A DNA stretch of 53,530 nucleotides from assembly GCA_017532825.1 (NCBI GenBank), contig JAFXIT010000055.1:1-53530 (forward strand). The letters run 5' to 3'. The notes under the pieces were generated by a model, which was not told the DNA's origin, searched no databases, and saw nothing but the letters and a program-made list of their open reading frames with translations. This DNA is from Clostridia bacterium. Its GTDB lineage: Bacteria; Bacillota; Clostridia; Oscillospirales; QAMX01. Position numbers and translations under genes: made by a program. Shown here piece by piece: positions 1-10,965 of this stretch (the stretch's first letter is position 1; the number at the start of each line of letters is the position of its first letter).

Positions 1-210
1 CTCGGCCGTGTCACCAACGAGCAATTCCGTATCCTCTCTGCCGATTACAACGACGAGCAACGAGAAATAGACGAGGCTCTCCCGCTGAAAGAGGAACGCT
101 TGGAAAAAATGAAATCGTCGTCTGCCAACGTAGACGCTTTCATTGGGAAAGCAAAACGGTATAAAACCATTGACAAAACAATGCGAGATAAACGCAGTAA
201 CGGCGGATGA
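1..210 (+). pseudogene. Truncated C-terminal end of a large serine recombinase
   Basis: The open frame enters from the left edge and stops at TGA 208-210. Its 69 visible residues (LGRVTNEQF, then LSADYNDEQREI, then SSANVDAFIGKAKRYKTID) match the end of Tn4451/TndX-type large serine recombinases, in the coiled-coil and DUF4368-like region. These enzymes cut and rejoin att sites of integrative elements. In the family this segment normally continues past the KxY-T-D-LTPE region for many more residues. Here it changes to TMRDKRSNGG and ends, so the protein appears truncated or fused to foreign sequence. No other element genes follow, and the next gene is the housekeeping pgi on the other strand. 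The N-terminal catalytic domain lies outside the window and cannot be judged. Confidence 0.7.
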
Positions 211-232
211 CTAACCGCCATTCGCCGTTACT
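196..232. repeat. 10-bp inverted repeat at the recombinase end
   Basis: AGTAACGGCG (196-205) is repeated as its reverse complement CGCCGTTACT (223-232), with a 17-nt loop. The left arm lies inside the last codons of the recombinase remnant. No T-tract follows, so a simple intrinsic terminator is unlikely. It may mark the end of the former mobile element or be the junction that truncated the gene. Confidence 0.55.
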
Positions 233-308
233 ACACCTACATACTGTCAGAAAATGTCCCTATGAACACTAACAGAACGGATCCCGTGTCTTTGTTTTAT
301 AGGACGGA

Positions 309-1628
309 TTACAGTCTTTCGAGAAGCGCCTTGCGCATATCCTCGTAGCCGGGCTTGCCGATGAGGGCAAACATATTCTTCTTGTAAGCCTCAACACCGG
401 GCTGGTCGAAGGGATTGACGCCGAGGGTGTAGCCGGAAAGGCCGCAGGCAAACTCAAAGAAGTATACAAGCTCACCAAAGCTGTATGCATCTGCCTTTTC
501 AACGGTAACGGAGAGGTTGGGCACTCCGCCGTCGACGTGGGCAAGGGCGGTGCCCTTGGCGGCCATATCGTTTATCTCGCTGAGAGGTCTGCCGACAAGG
601 AAGTCAAGTCCGTCAAGCTTGTCGCCGTCGGGGACGGTGACGTTGGTGCGGAAGGACTCAAAGCCTACGACGGTCTCAAAGATGTTGCGAAGACCCTGCT
701 GGATATACTGACCCATGGAGTGAAGGTCGGCGGTGAGGTCAACGCTTGCGGGGAAGATACCCTTGAGCTCCTTGCCTTCGCTCTCGCCGTAGAGCTGCTT
801 CCACCATTCGCCCATGTAGCGGAATCTGGGCTCGTAGGCGGCTATGATCTCGGTGGTGTAGCCCTTGCGATAAAGGGCGTTCCTCGCTGCGGCATACTGC
901 CATGCGGGGTTGTCCTCACCGGGGACGTGGAGCTTGCTTGCCATATCGGCTGCACCCTGCATGATGCTGTCGATGTCGATACCTGCAACGGCGATGGGAA
1001 GGAGACCGACGGGGGTGAGTACCGAGAAGCGTCCGCCGACGTTGTCGGGGATAACGAAGCACTCATATCCTGCGGCGTCTGCAAGGGTCTTGAGTGCGCC
1101 TCTGGCGGCGTCGGTAGTGGCAAAGATCCTGTCCTTTGCGGCGGCACCGTAGCGCTGTTCGCAAAGAGCCTTGAAGATTCGGAAGGAGATGGCGGGCTCG
1201 GTGGTAGTTCCCGACTTGGAGATGACATTGACCGAGAAATCCATGCCGGACGTAAGGTCGATTATCTCCTGAGCCTGGTCGGAAGAGATGGAGTTGCCTG
1301 CAAAAACGATCATGGGAGTGCCGTCTTTGCGGAACATATTGTAGTTGGGGGAGGAGATGTACTCGATAGCGGCACGGGCGCCCAGATAGGAGCCGCCGAT
1401 GCCGATAACGATGAGAAGGTCGCTCTGCTCACGGATCTTCTTGGCGGCCGCCTTGACACGCTTGAATTCTTCCTTGTCGTAGTCAAAGGGGAGTCTTACC
1501 CAACCGAGAAAATCGTTGCCACGACCGCTGCCCGAAAGAAGGGTGTCGTGTGCGGCTGCGATCTCGGACATTATTTCCGAGCCGTCAGCAAAGGGAAGTG
1601 CGTTCTTAACAGAAACAGAAAGAGACAT
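309..1628 (-). CDS. pgi: Glucose-6-phosphate isomerase
   Basis: Interconverts glucose-6-phosphate and fructose-6-phosphate in the cytoplasm. The 439-residue protein has the usual length of the short bacterial form. It shows the double SIS fold: [10 protein letters not shown] at about 76-85, the phosphate-binding SKSGTTTEP at about 137-145, and the later segments GRFSVLT and [12 protein letters not shown]. The start is supported by AAGGAG 7 nt upstream of the ATG. It is the last gene of a minus-strand run of five, only 11 bp after the PfkB kinase gene, so it is probably co-transcribed from the promoter near 6009-6032. A Pgi at the end of an operon of sugar kinases and a SIS-HAD protein suggests that the pathway feeds into or draws from hexose phosphate. 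No defect is visible. Confidence 0.96.
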   Translation of the reverse strand: MSLSVSVKNALPFADGSEIMSEIAAAHDTLLSGSGRGNDFLGWVRLPFDYDKEEFKRVKAAAKKIREQSDLLIVIGIGGSYLGARAAIEYISSPNYNMFRKDGTPMIVFAGNSISSDQAQEIIDLTSGMDFSVNVISKSGTTTEPAISFRIFKALCEQRYGAAAKDRIFATTDAARGALKTLADAAGYECFVIPDNVGGRFSVLTPVGLLPIAVAGIDIDSIMQGAADMASKLHVPGEDNPAWQYAAARNALYRKGYTTEIIAAYEPRFRYMGEWWKQLYGESEGKELKGIFPASVDLTADLHSMGQYIQQGLRNIFETVVGFESFRTNVTVPDGDKLDGLDFLVGRPLSEINDMAAKGTALAHVDGGVPNLSVTVEKADAYSFGELVYFFEFACGLSGYTLGVNPFDQPGVEAYKKNMFALIGKPGYEDMRKALLERL

Positions 1629-1639
1629 GTTTTTTCTCC

Positions 1640-2662
1640 TTACATCAAATAATCTTCGTAGCGCTTAATGACCTGTGCGGGGGTTGCAAAGCCGGTCACG
1701 CCGATCTGCTGGATAGTAATGGAAGCAACGATGTTGCCCATAATGGCGGCATCCTCGGGGGATGCGCCGAGCGAAAGGGCAAGAACTATACCCGACGAAG
1801 CGGAGTCGCCTGCGCCGCAGATGTCGAAGGGTCCAGGGACGTCGACTGCGTCGGCGTGATGTGCACCGGTGCTGTCAAAGACCATTATACCGTGCTTACC
1901 CATGGTTACGTAAACAGGTCTGCCGTTCTTTTCGTAGAGCTTGTGTCCGCACTCCATAACGGTCTTTTGGTCGGGAGTACCCTCAAAGTCGGGCATGACC
2001 GACTTAACGACCTCAAAGTTGTTGCACTTGACCACGACGCCGGAGAAGAGGTGTATAAAGGCACGGGAGTCGGCGTAGATGATAAGCTCGGGGTTTTCCT
2101 TGGACAGCTCGTATATGGCGTTGCGGACGTTGGTGTTTACGACACCGCAGTCGGCCTCGATAAACTGGTCAAGAACCAGCAGAGCCTTGGACTTTGCGAC
2201 GCAGATGCGCATATTCTCGATTATCTTTGCCTCTGCTTCCTTGCTCATGGGCTTGAAGTTCTTGAAGTCAAGACGGTTCAGCTCACTGTAGCTGCCGGGC
2301 TTGCCGCGCATGGGCTTAGTGTAGGTAGAGGTGCAGCGCTCGGTATCGGTGACCATATATTCGGTGTTTGCGCCAATCTTTTTAAGGGCGCTCATAAGCT
2401 CGTAGCCCTCGCCGTCATCACCGACGATACCTACGCAGTATACCTTGGCGGTCAGACCGCGGAGGTTGTTTGTAACGGTGCCTGCGCCGCCGGGATAGAT
2501 TCCCTTGCCGACGACCTGATAGGCGGTAAGACCTGTTTCGAGGGAATCCTCGTCAAGGTCGGGATCGATGTAAAGATACTTGTCCAGGCAGAAGTCGCCA
2601 AGGACGGTGATAGCCGAATCGGGAGCGTGGAGCATCAGCTCTTTGAGGGAGTGGATATTCAT
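1640..2662 (-). CDS. PfkB-family carbohydrate kinase, HldE/RfaE N-domain-like
   Basis: A ribokinase-fold (PfkB) kinase of 340 residues that phosphorylates a sugar or sugar phosphate. Visible marks are the N-terminal strand [10 protein letters not shown], the [10 protein letters not shown] sugar-site loop near residue 58, and the catalytic CGAGD loop (GAGD about 283-286, Asp the base). The stretch SELNRLDF resembles the LLRxDxE segment of HldE/RfaE heptose-7-phosphate kinases rather than fructokinases. Together with the neighbouring GmhA-like SIS domain this hints at a heptulose or heptose phosphate substrate, which is inference. The nucleotidyltransferase half of HldE is absent. The ATG overlaps the stop of the upstream deoxyhypusine-synthase-like gene (ATGA), indicating translational coupling. 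The true substrate is unknown. Confidence 0.85.
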   Translation of the reverse strand: MNIHSLKELMLHAPDSAITVLGDFCLDKYLYIDPDLDEDSLETGLTAYQVVGKGIYPGGAGTVTNNLRGLTAKVYCVGIVGDDGEGYELMSALKKIGANTEYMVTDTERCTSTYTKPMRGKPGSYSELNRLDFKNFKPMSKEAEAKIIENMRICVAKSKALLVLDQFIEADCGVVNTNVRNAIYELSKENPELIIYADSRAFIHLFSGVVVKCNNFEVVKSVMPDFEGTPDQKTVMECGHKLYEKNGRPVYVTMGKHGIMVFDSTGAHHADAVDVPGPFDICGAGDSASSGIVLALSLGASPEDAAIMGNIVASITIQQIGVTGFATPAQVIKRYEDYLM

Positions 2663-3633
2663 ATCTTTGCGTTCCTTTCGAATATTTTATTGGCAAGGTT
2701 TGGAAGCGTCTGATTGTGGGAGCCGCGTACGTAGAAGCTCTTTCCGCCGTCGGCGACGGTGCGGGAAAGGATGGTCTTCCAGGGACGGAAGTAGTAACGG
2801 GGGTCGCTCTTGGGCGGTGTGACGTCGTATCCCTCGTCGGGAATGTCCAAAAGATCAAACACGGCGGTGGTGATATCAAATATCTCCTTGCCCTCTTGCT
2901 TGGCCACGTTTCTGGCCATGGCAAGACACTTGAGGTATACCTCAGGGCCTGCAACTGCCGAACCGAAGTTGAGGAAGACACCGTGATTGAGCTTGGAAAT
3001 GGTGTTTGCGTAGATCAAAAAGTCGGTATAGCTTGCCTCGCCGAGAGCACGTCCGTCGGCGTTGGGATGCTCATGGATTATGTCGTTGCCGATACCGATG
3101 TGTACGGTGGCGGGGACGTGGTTTTTATAGGCGTTTGCAAGAAGACTGCTGTCACGGTAGGGAAGATCGTTCTCCCAGATGTAGCGGCCGATGGCCTCTC
3201 CGGCACCCAGACCGTCCTTGACACCCTCATTGATAATGTCATTGATAAGACCCGATTCGGTCCAAAGTCCGAACTGTCCCTCGCTTATGTACTTTGCGAC
3301 CGATTCGCAGGTGTAGCCCTTGAGAGCAAACTCAAAGTCGTGGATACTGCCTGCGCCGTTGGTGGCAAAATGGGTAACGAGTCCCTGCTCCATCAGCTTT
3401 ATCATAAAGCGTGCGTTGCCGGTGCGTATTACGTGGGCGCCGTACATCATTATGACCTCTGCACCGAGCTTTCTGGCACGGATAACGGCGTCTGCTATCT
3501 CGTCGAGCTTGGGATTTTCAAAGGGGGGAGGGGGAAGTTCGGGGTCCATTACGACGCTGATGTCTATGTCGCTTATGCGCTGGTCAAGGGGGAGTATGTC
3601 CAGCTTGGAACGGTCAAATTTTTCAAAAGGCAT
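2659..3633 (-). CDS. Uncharacterised protein resembling the deoxyhypusine synthase fold
   Basis: A 324-residue soluble protein with no signal peptide or membrane segment. Its middle part (GAHVIRTGNARFMIKLMEQG, then THFATNGAGSIHDFE at about 88-101) resembles the NAD-binding Rossmann-type core of deoxyhypusine synthase, where a TTGAN/GG-HD segment binds the cofactor. I do not see the family's catalytic lysine region, and deoxyhypusine synthesis has no obvious role here, so another NAD-dependent reaction is more likely. GGAGG 7 nt before the ATG supports the start. It sits between the SIS-HAD fusion (17 bp upstream) and the PfkB kinase (4-nt overlap), so it probably acts on the same metabolite. 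This fold assignment by eye is the least certain of the five operon members. Confidence 0.55.
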   Translation of the reverse strand: MPFEKFDRSKLDILPLDQRISDIDISVVMDPELPPPPFENPKLDEIADAVIRARKLGAEVIMMYGAHVIRTGNARFMIKLMEQGLVTHFATNGAGSIHDFEFALKGYTCESVAKYISEGQFGLWTESGLINDIINEGVKDGLGAGEAIGRYIWENDLPYRDSSLLANAYKNHVPATVHIGIGNDIIHEHPNADGRALGEASYTDFLIYANTISKLNHGVFLNFGSAVAGPEVYLKCLAMARNVAKQEGKEIFDITTAVFDLLDIPDEGYDVTPPKSDPRYYFRPWKTILSRTVADGGKSFYVRGSHNQTLPNLANKIFERNAKI

Positions 3634-3650
3634 ATCTATACCTCCGAGAT

Positions 3651-5039
3651 TTATTTTCCGAGAATGAAGTCGATTATGGCTTCTGCGTTTTCAAAGTCGG
3701 GGATGACTGCACCTGCGCCTGCGCCGATGAGTCTGCCACGCTTCCACTCGTCGATACCCATCTTGCGCTTTTCGTCGGTAGCAACGGCGATGGGGTAGCC
3801 GCCGAGCTTGGAGACCAGCTCTATCTCAACGTAACCGTCGCCGAAGGAGAGAAGCTCTGTACCGTCGAGATTGTTTTCGGCGAGAAGTCTCTTGATTACC
3901 AGCTCCTTGGTGCAGGAGGTGGCGTGCTCGTCAAGAGCGCCGTAGATGTTACCGCCGAAGAGCTCGGTAAGTCCAAGCATTTCGGCCTCTTCACGGACTG
4001 CGGGCTGGTCGGTACCGCTGGCGCAGTAGACCTCAATGCCCTCGCGCTTGAGAGCCTTGATAAGCTCGACGGTGCCGCGGACGAGCAGCTCTTCGGGCTT
4101 TATGCTGCCCTCTACGAGACCCTTGCGGCGGTAGTCGATCTTCTCCATGAGACGGCGGAGGTATTCGTTCTTGTAGACCATGGGATCCTCGGGCTTGCCG
4201 CCGCGCTTTTCGATCTCCTCGGCAAGGCGGATGCACTGATAGATGGTCTGCTTACCGGTCAGAAGGTCGACAAAATCGGTAACGCAGGCCTTGATGTCCT
4301 CGGGGGACTCGGTCTTGCCGATAGGAGTAGCGGCGACCTCTTCGCAGAAGTAGGGGATCATTATCTGCTGCCAGCCCTCACGGATAAGGCTCATGGTGCC
4401 GTCAAAATCAAACAGAGCAAACTTGAACTTTCTGCCGGGAACGGGCGGGAAGACCACCTCAAGACCCCACATATCCTCCAGGGTCTTGTGTATAACGGTT
4501 GCGAGGGTGTGCTCGGCGATCATATGGATATCCTCGATCTGCTCCATGCAATCAGTAGGAGCAAGGAGGTACTTGTCGCACAGGGGGAGGGTCTTACCGC
4601 CGTCACGGCCAAGGAAGCCGATGACGGTCATGCCGATGGAACGGGCGTACTCGGCGGCGGCGACGATGTTGGCGGAGTTACCGCTTCCGGTGTAGACGCA
4701 AAGGACGTCGCCCTTCTTTGCAAGGGTCTGAAGCTCGATCTTGTAGATATCCTCATAGCAGAAATCGTTTGCAAGGCAGGTCACGACTGCAGAGGAGTCG
4801 GAAAGGCAGATAGCCTTGAAGCCGGTGCGGTTGTGTGCACGGCAGCCCTTCATAAGGTCGTTGACCATGTGAGAGGCGGTCGCCGAGCTGCCGCCGTTAC
4901 CTGCGGTAAAAACGGTAGCACCGCGGGTCTTGGCGTCGATAAGTATGCTTGCTATGTCCGAAAGAGCCTGTTCGTCGGTACGGGAGAGTATGTCCGAGAC
5001 GGTGTTAAAGTAGTTTCTGATGTCCTTGGTAAGATCCAT
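3651..5039 (-). CDS. GmhA-like SIS isomerase fused to a HAD hydrolase
   Basis: A two-domain protein of 462 residues. Residues 1-190 form a SIS domain of the GmhA/DiaA type: FTAGNGGSSATASHMVNDL at 44-62, then GSGNSANIVAAAEYA and the C-terminal QIEDIHMIAEH. GmhA isomerises sedoheptulose-7-phosphate. Residues 205-462 form a HAD phosphatase: FDFDGT (motif I, nucleophile about D211), CASGT (motif II, 339-343) and FGDGYVEIE (motif IV, about D401), with a helical cap of roughly 110 residues. The cap and size differ from GmhB, so this is not simply a GmhA-GmhB fusion. By eye, the GmhA catalytic glutamate position reads as Asp. AGGAG 9 nt upstream supports the start. An isomerase-phosphatase fusion beside two sugar kinases implies consecutive steps on one sugar phosphate; the substrate is unknown. 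Confidence 0.85.
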   Translation of the reverse strand: MDLTKDIRNYFNTVSDILSRTDEQALSDIASILIDAKTRGATVFTAGNGGSSATASHMVNDLMKGCRAHNRTGFKAICLSDSSAVVTCLANDFCYEDIYKIELQTLAKKGDVLCVYTGSGNSANIVAAAEYARSIGMTVIGFLGRDGGKTLPLCDKYLLAPTDCMEQIEDIHMIAEHTLATVIHKTLEDMWGLEVVFPPVPGRKFKFALFDFDGTMSLIREGWQQIMIPYFCEEVAATPIGKTESPEDIKACVTDFVDLLTGKQTIYQCIRLAEEIEKRGGKPEDPMVYKNEYLRRLMEKIDYRRKGLVEGSIKPEELLVRGTVELIKALKREGIEVYCASGTDQPAVREEAEMLGLTELFGGNIYGALDEHATSCTKELVIKRLLAENNLDGTELLSFGDGYVEIELVSKLGGYPIAVATDEKRKMGIDEWKRGRLIGAGAGAVIPDFENAEAIIDFILGK

Positions 5040-5055
5040 TTTGCAGTCGCTCCTT

Positions 5056-5967
5056 TTATTTGTTGTTTGAATCGTTTGCTTTTTTTATTGCAAGGGTAGC
5101 AGCTCCGAGCAGTGCGGCGTTGTAGCCGAGTCCGGTCTTTACGACCCTTAATTCCTTGTTTGCGTTTTTAAACATATAGAGCTCCAGAGCGCCCTCTATC
5201 GACGGCTGAAGAAGCTCAAAGTCGTTGGAAAGTCCGCCGCCGAAAACGGCAAGCCCGGGGTTTAAGACGTTGACCGCCGAGGCTAACGCCTTTCCTATGA
5301 GGAAGCCGGCACGCTTGTAGACCTCAACTGCGGTGGTGTCACCGTCGTTTGCAAGTTCGGCTATTGCCTTTGCGGTAAGACGCCTTCCGGTGCGAAGCTC
5401 GTATTCCTCGCTTATTGCCGGACCTGCGGCCTCTGCCTCAAGACAGCCGTGCATTCCGCAGCCGCACCTTCTGCCGTCCTCGTCGCAGACGTTTACGTGT
5501 CCTATCTCTCCTGCGTTGCCCGAGGCTCCTCGGTAGAGCGCTCCGTTTATAAAGACCGCACCGCCGATGCCGTTGGAAAGGGTGATCCATACGTAATCGT
5601 CAACGTCCTTGCAGACCCCAAACTGCCTCTCGGCAAGCGCACAGGCGTTGACGTCGTTCTCTATGCCGACGGGAAGTCCGGTGAGCGAGGAAAGGAATGA
5701 GGAGATATCAAGATTTTCAATGCCCGAAAAGGGGGCGTATACCCACATTCCGCTGTCGGGATCGGCAAGACCCGGAACGGTAACTCCGACGGCGGAGCAT
5801 TGGGCGTAGGGAAGGGAGGTAACGGCGGTTTTTATGGTGTCCCGAAGGAAGTCGGCATCGTATCCCGGAGCTAATTCGGTGCGGACAGAGTCCATGACCT
5901 CACCGTTTTCCGCAACGATTCCGGCCATAAGCTTTGAGCCGCCGATGTCGATAGCGAGAAGCTTCAT
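5056..5967 (-). CDS. ROK-family sugar kinase
   Basis: First gene of the minus-strand operon, 303 residues. It has the ROK signature: N-terminal phosphate loop DIGGSKLMAG (7-16), catalytic ENDVNA (D105), and the zinc site with H157 followed by CGCGMHGCLE (168-177). ROK kinases phosphorylate glucose, fructose, N-acetylmannosamine or allose; repressor members carry an N-terminal helix-turn-helix, which is absent here, so this is an enzyme. The window carries a second ROK kinase (16989-17936) that is closer to ordinary glucokinase, which makes a specialised substrate more likely for this copy. GAGGT precedes the ATG. The next gene follows after 16 bp. Confidence 0.88.
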   Translation of the reverse strand: MKLLAIDIGGSKLMAGIVAENGEVMDSVRTELAPGYDADFLRDTIKTAVTSLPYAQCSAVGVTVPGLADPDSGMWVYAPFSGIENLDISSFLSSLTGLPVGIENDVNACALAERQFGVCKDVDDYVWITLSNGIGGAVFINGALYRGASGNAGEIGHVNVCDEDGRRCGCGMHGCLEAEAAGPAISEEYELRTGRRLTAKAIAELANDGDTTAVEVYKRAGFLIGKALASAVNVLNPGLAVFGGGLSNDFELLQPSIEGALELYMFKNANKELRVVKTGLGYNAALLGAATLAIKKANDSNNK

Positions 5968-6003
5968 TTTGTATCGACCTCACTGCATGAATTTTCAACC
6001 TAT

Positions 6004-6032
6004 ATTATATCATACCGCATCGTAATATTCCA
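6004..6032 (-). promoter_or_regulatory. Sigma-A-type promoter of the ROK/SIS-HAD operon
   Basis: On the minus strand a perfect -10 TATAAT (6004-6009) follows TGGAAT (6027-6032) with 17-nt spacing. The -35 box is a poor match. It lies about 35 bp upstream of the ROK gene and is the only good promoter seen for the five-gene operon. Confidence 0.6.
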
Positions 6033-6085
6033 GTCGTGACCTAAAGAATTTTGCATAATCATTTAAATATTTTCCTATTTCGTTA

Positions 6086-6114
6086 TTGCAAAATGACAGC
6101 CGAATAGGTATAAT
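6086..6114 (+). promoter_or_regulatory. Promoter of the isomerase-isomerase-lacZ operon
   Basis: TTGCAA (6086-6091) and TATAAT (6109-6114) are separated by 17 nt. It is arranged divergently from the ROK operon promoter, with about 50 bp between the two -35 boxes. A leader of about 85 nt follows, containing a short hairpin (CTTCGG with CCGAAG) before the AGGAGG of the first gene. Confidence 0.75.
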
Positions 6115-6207
6115 TATATAGGACACTTCGGCAGTGTAAATGAAGCTGTACCGAAGAGAAAAATTTTCCGATGAACTGTCGGAGGATAAGATATCAGGAG
6201 GATAAAA

Positions 6208-7041
6208 ATGGAAAAGTTAAAGGTAGGTATTCAGCTCTATACTCTTCGTGATCAGACCGAGAAGGACCTTGTCGGTACCCTTCAGACCGTAAAGAAGATC
6301 GGCTACGACTACGTAGAGTACGCTGGTTATTTCGGTTATTCTGCTGCAGACCTCAAGAAGCTTACCGAGGATTGCGACCTTATCGGTATCTCCACCCACT
6401 ACGGACTTGATAACTTCAAGAACCCCGATACCTTTGATGCAAACGTTGCTTATCAGAAGGAACTGGGCGTAAAGTACGTTGCCATTCCCTGGATGGACAA
6501 GATGGAAGGTCTCGCCGGCGGCGAAGAGGCCCTTGCAATGACTGCCGAGCTTATGACCAAGACCGCCATTGCCCTTAAGAAAAACGGTATGCAGCTTCTT
6601 TACCACAACCACGACTTCGAGTTTGAGCCGGTCGGGGATAAGCTTCCCATCGACGCCCTCTATGAAGCCGTTCCCGAGCTCATGCCCGAGTTTGATACCT
6701 GCTGGGTCAAGTATGCAGGCTATGATCCCGTCGAATACATAAACAAGTACTCCGGCCGTACCCCCGTTATCCACCTCAAGGATTTCGTAGGTAAGAAGGC
6801 TGCTACCCAGGTATACGCCCTTGTCGATAAGGACGGCAACCCCGTCGGCGGCGACAATTCCGACGTTTCTGCCTTTGCCTTCCGCTCCGTCGGCAGCGGC
6901 ATCCAGAACTTCCCCGCCATCATCCGTGCCGGTATTGCAAGCGGCGCAGAGGCCATTATAGTTGAGCAGGACGACTGCTACGGCGACTCCTTCGGCGCTG
7001 CCGAGGCAAGCCGTGCCTATCTCAAGAGCATAGGCTTCTAA
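6208..7041 (+). CDS. Sugar phosphate isomerase/epimerase, TIM barrel (first of two)
   Basis: A 277-residue AP-endonuclease-2-like TIM barrel protein of the IolE/hydroxypyruvate-isomerase/tagatose-epimerase superfamily. The metal-site segments typical of the family are visible: YHNHDFEFE at about 133-141, HLKDF about 191-195 and VEQDD near 252-256. Such enzymes isomerise or epimerise free or phosphorylated sugars, and some act on 3-keto-sugars. AGGAGG lies 8 nt before the ATG. The gene is first in a plus-strand operon with a second TIM barrel (11 bp later) and lacZ (15 bp after that), suggesting that it processes a sugar released by the galactosidase. The substrate is not determined by the sequence. 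Confidence 0.85.
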   Translation: MEKLKVGIQLYTLRDQTEKDLVGTLQTVKKIGYDYVEYAGYFGYSAADLKKLTEDCDLIGISTHYGLDNFKNPDTFDANVAYQKELGVKYVAIPWMDKMEGLAGGEEALAMTAELMTKTAIALKKNGMQLLYHNHDFEFEPVGDKLPIDALYEAVPELMPEFDTCWVKYAGYDPVEYINKYSGRTPVIHLKDFVGKKAATQVYALVDKDGNPVGGDNSDVSAFAFRSVGSGIQNFPAIIRAGIASGAEAIIVEQDDCYGDSFGAAEASRAYLKSIGF

Positions 7042-7052
7042 AGGAGAGCAAA

Positions 7053-7829
7053 ATGAGCTACTTCAAAGTAGGCGTAATGCTTGATTCACTTCGCAAGCCC
7101 ACCTTTGAAGAGAATGCAAGCTTTGCAGCCGAGATCGGCGCAGACGGCTTTCAGATGTACTACAACGGAGTAAAAGTTTTAACTGCTGAGCAGATAGCTG
7201 CTCAGCAGGCTCATCTTGAAAAATGTAAGCTTACCGCCGCCGCTATATGCGGCGATATCGGCGGATGGGTCGATAAGTCCAAGGTTGAGGAGCGTCTGGA
7301 GCTTACCCGTATAATAATGGACTACACCCGTGACCTTGGAGCAAAGGTCGTAACAAGCCATATAGGCCGCATCCCCGAGGATGTCAACGATCCTATGTAT
7401 CAGCATCTGCTTGGAATCATGGAAAAGGTCGGCAGGCTTGCGCGTGAGCGTGGCCTTACCTACGCTATCGAGACGGGACCCGAGACCACTGCGGTCCTCA
7501 GAGAATTCCTTGACAGACTTGACGGGGGAGTAGGTGTCAACTTTGACCCTGCAAACCTCGTTATGGCCGGTTACTCCAAAAACGGAGCCGACAGCGTTGC
7601 GGTCGTAGCACCCTACATCGTACATACTCACGCCAAGGACGGCACACCCGCAGAGCATGAAACGCCGCTCGGAGAGGGCGGAGTCGATTTCCATGCCTGG
7701 CTTACCGAGCTTAAGCGCAACGGCTATAAGGGATTTTTGACCATTGAGCGTGAGTGCGGTGATGACCCTGCGGCAGATTGCAAGAACGCCATGGCATTTT
7801 TGCGCAAGGTAGATGCCGAGATCGAATAA
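7053..7829 (+). CDS. Sugar phosphate isomerase/epimerase, TIM barrel (second of two)
   Basis: A 258-residue protein of the same barrel superfamily as its upstream neighbour but clearly diverged from it, so the pair is not a recent duplication. Metal-site candidates are AIETGPE (E near 144), NFDPAN (about 172-177), HTHAKD (about 196-201) and LTIERECG (about 238-245). AAGGAG precedes the ATG by 6-7 nt. Two different barrel epimerases before a beta-galactosidase suggest sequential rearrangements of one sugar, or a heteromeric enzyme. Related barrel proteins act with Gfo/Idh oxidoreductases in 3-keto-glycoside chemistry, and such an oxidoreductase gene lies just downstream on the other strand. 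Confidence 0.83.
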   Translation: MSYFKVGVMLDSLRKPTFEENASFAAEIGADGFQMYYNGVKVLTAEQIAAQQAHLEKCKLTAAAICGDIGGWVDKSKVEERLELTRIIMDYTRDLGAKVVTSHIGRIPEDVNDPMYQHLLGIMEKVGRLARERGLTYAIETGPETTAVLREFLDRLDGGVGVNFDPANLVMAGYSKNGADSVAVVAPYIVHTHAKDGTPAEHETPLGEGGVDFHAWLTELKRNGYKGFLTIERECGDDPAADCKNAMAFLRKVDAEIE

Positions 7830-10919
<3,090 letters not shown>

Positions 10920-10931
10920 GATCCCCATAAC

Positions 10932-10962
10932 AAAAGAGAGAAGTCGATGACTTCTCTCTTTT
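10932..10962. terminator. Bidirectional terminator between lacZ and the oxidoreductase
   Basis: A 14-bp stem (10932-10945 with 10949-10962) starts with AAAAGAGAG and ends with CTCTCTTTT around a 3-nt loop. A-runs and T-runs on either side let it work for lacZ on the plus strand and the convergent Gfo/Idh gene on the minus strand. Confidence 0.85.
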
Positions 10963-10965
10963 TTC

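Noticed and set aside
537-1652. Plus-strand frame opposite pgi
   Set aside because: Mirror frame of pgi with skewed composition; similar mirror frames lie opposite every minus-strand gene from 1640 to 5967.
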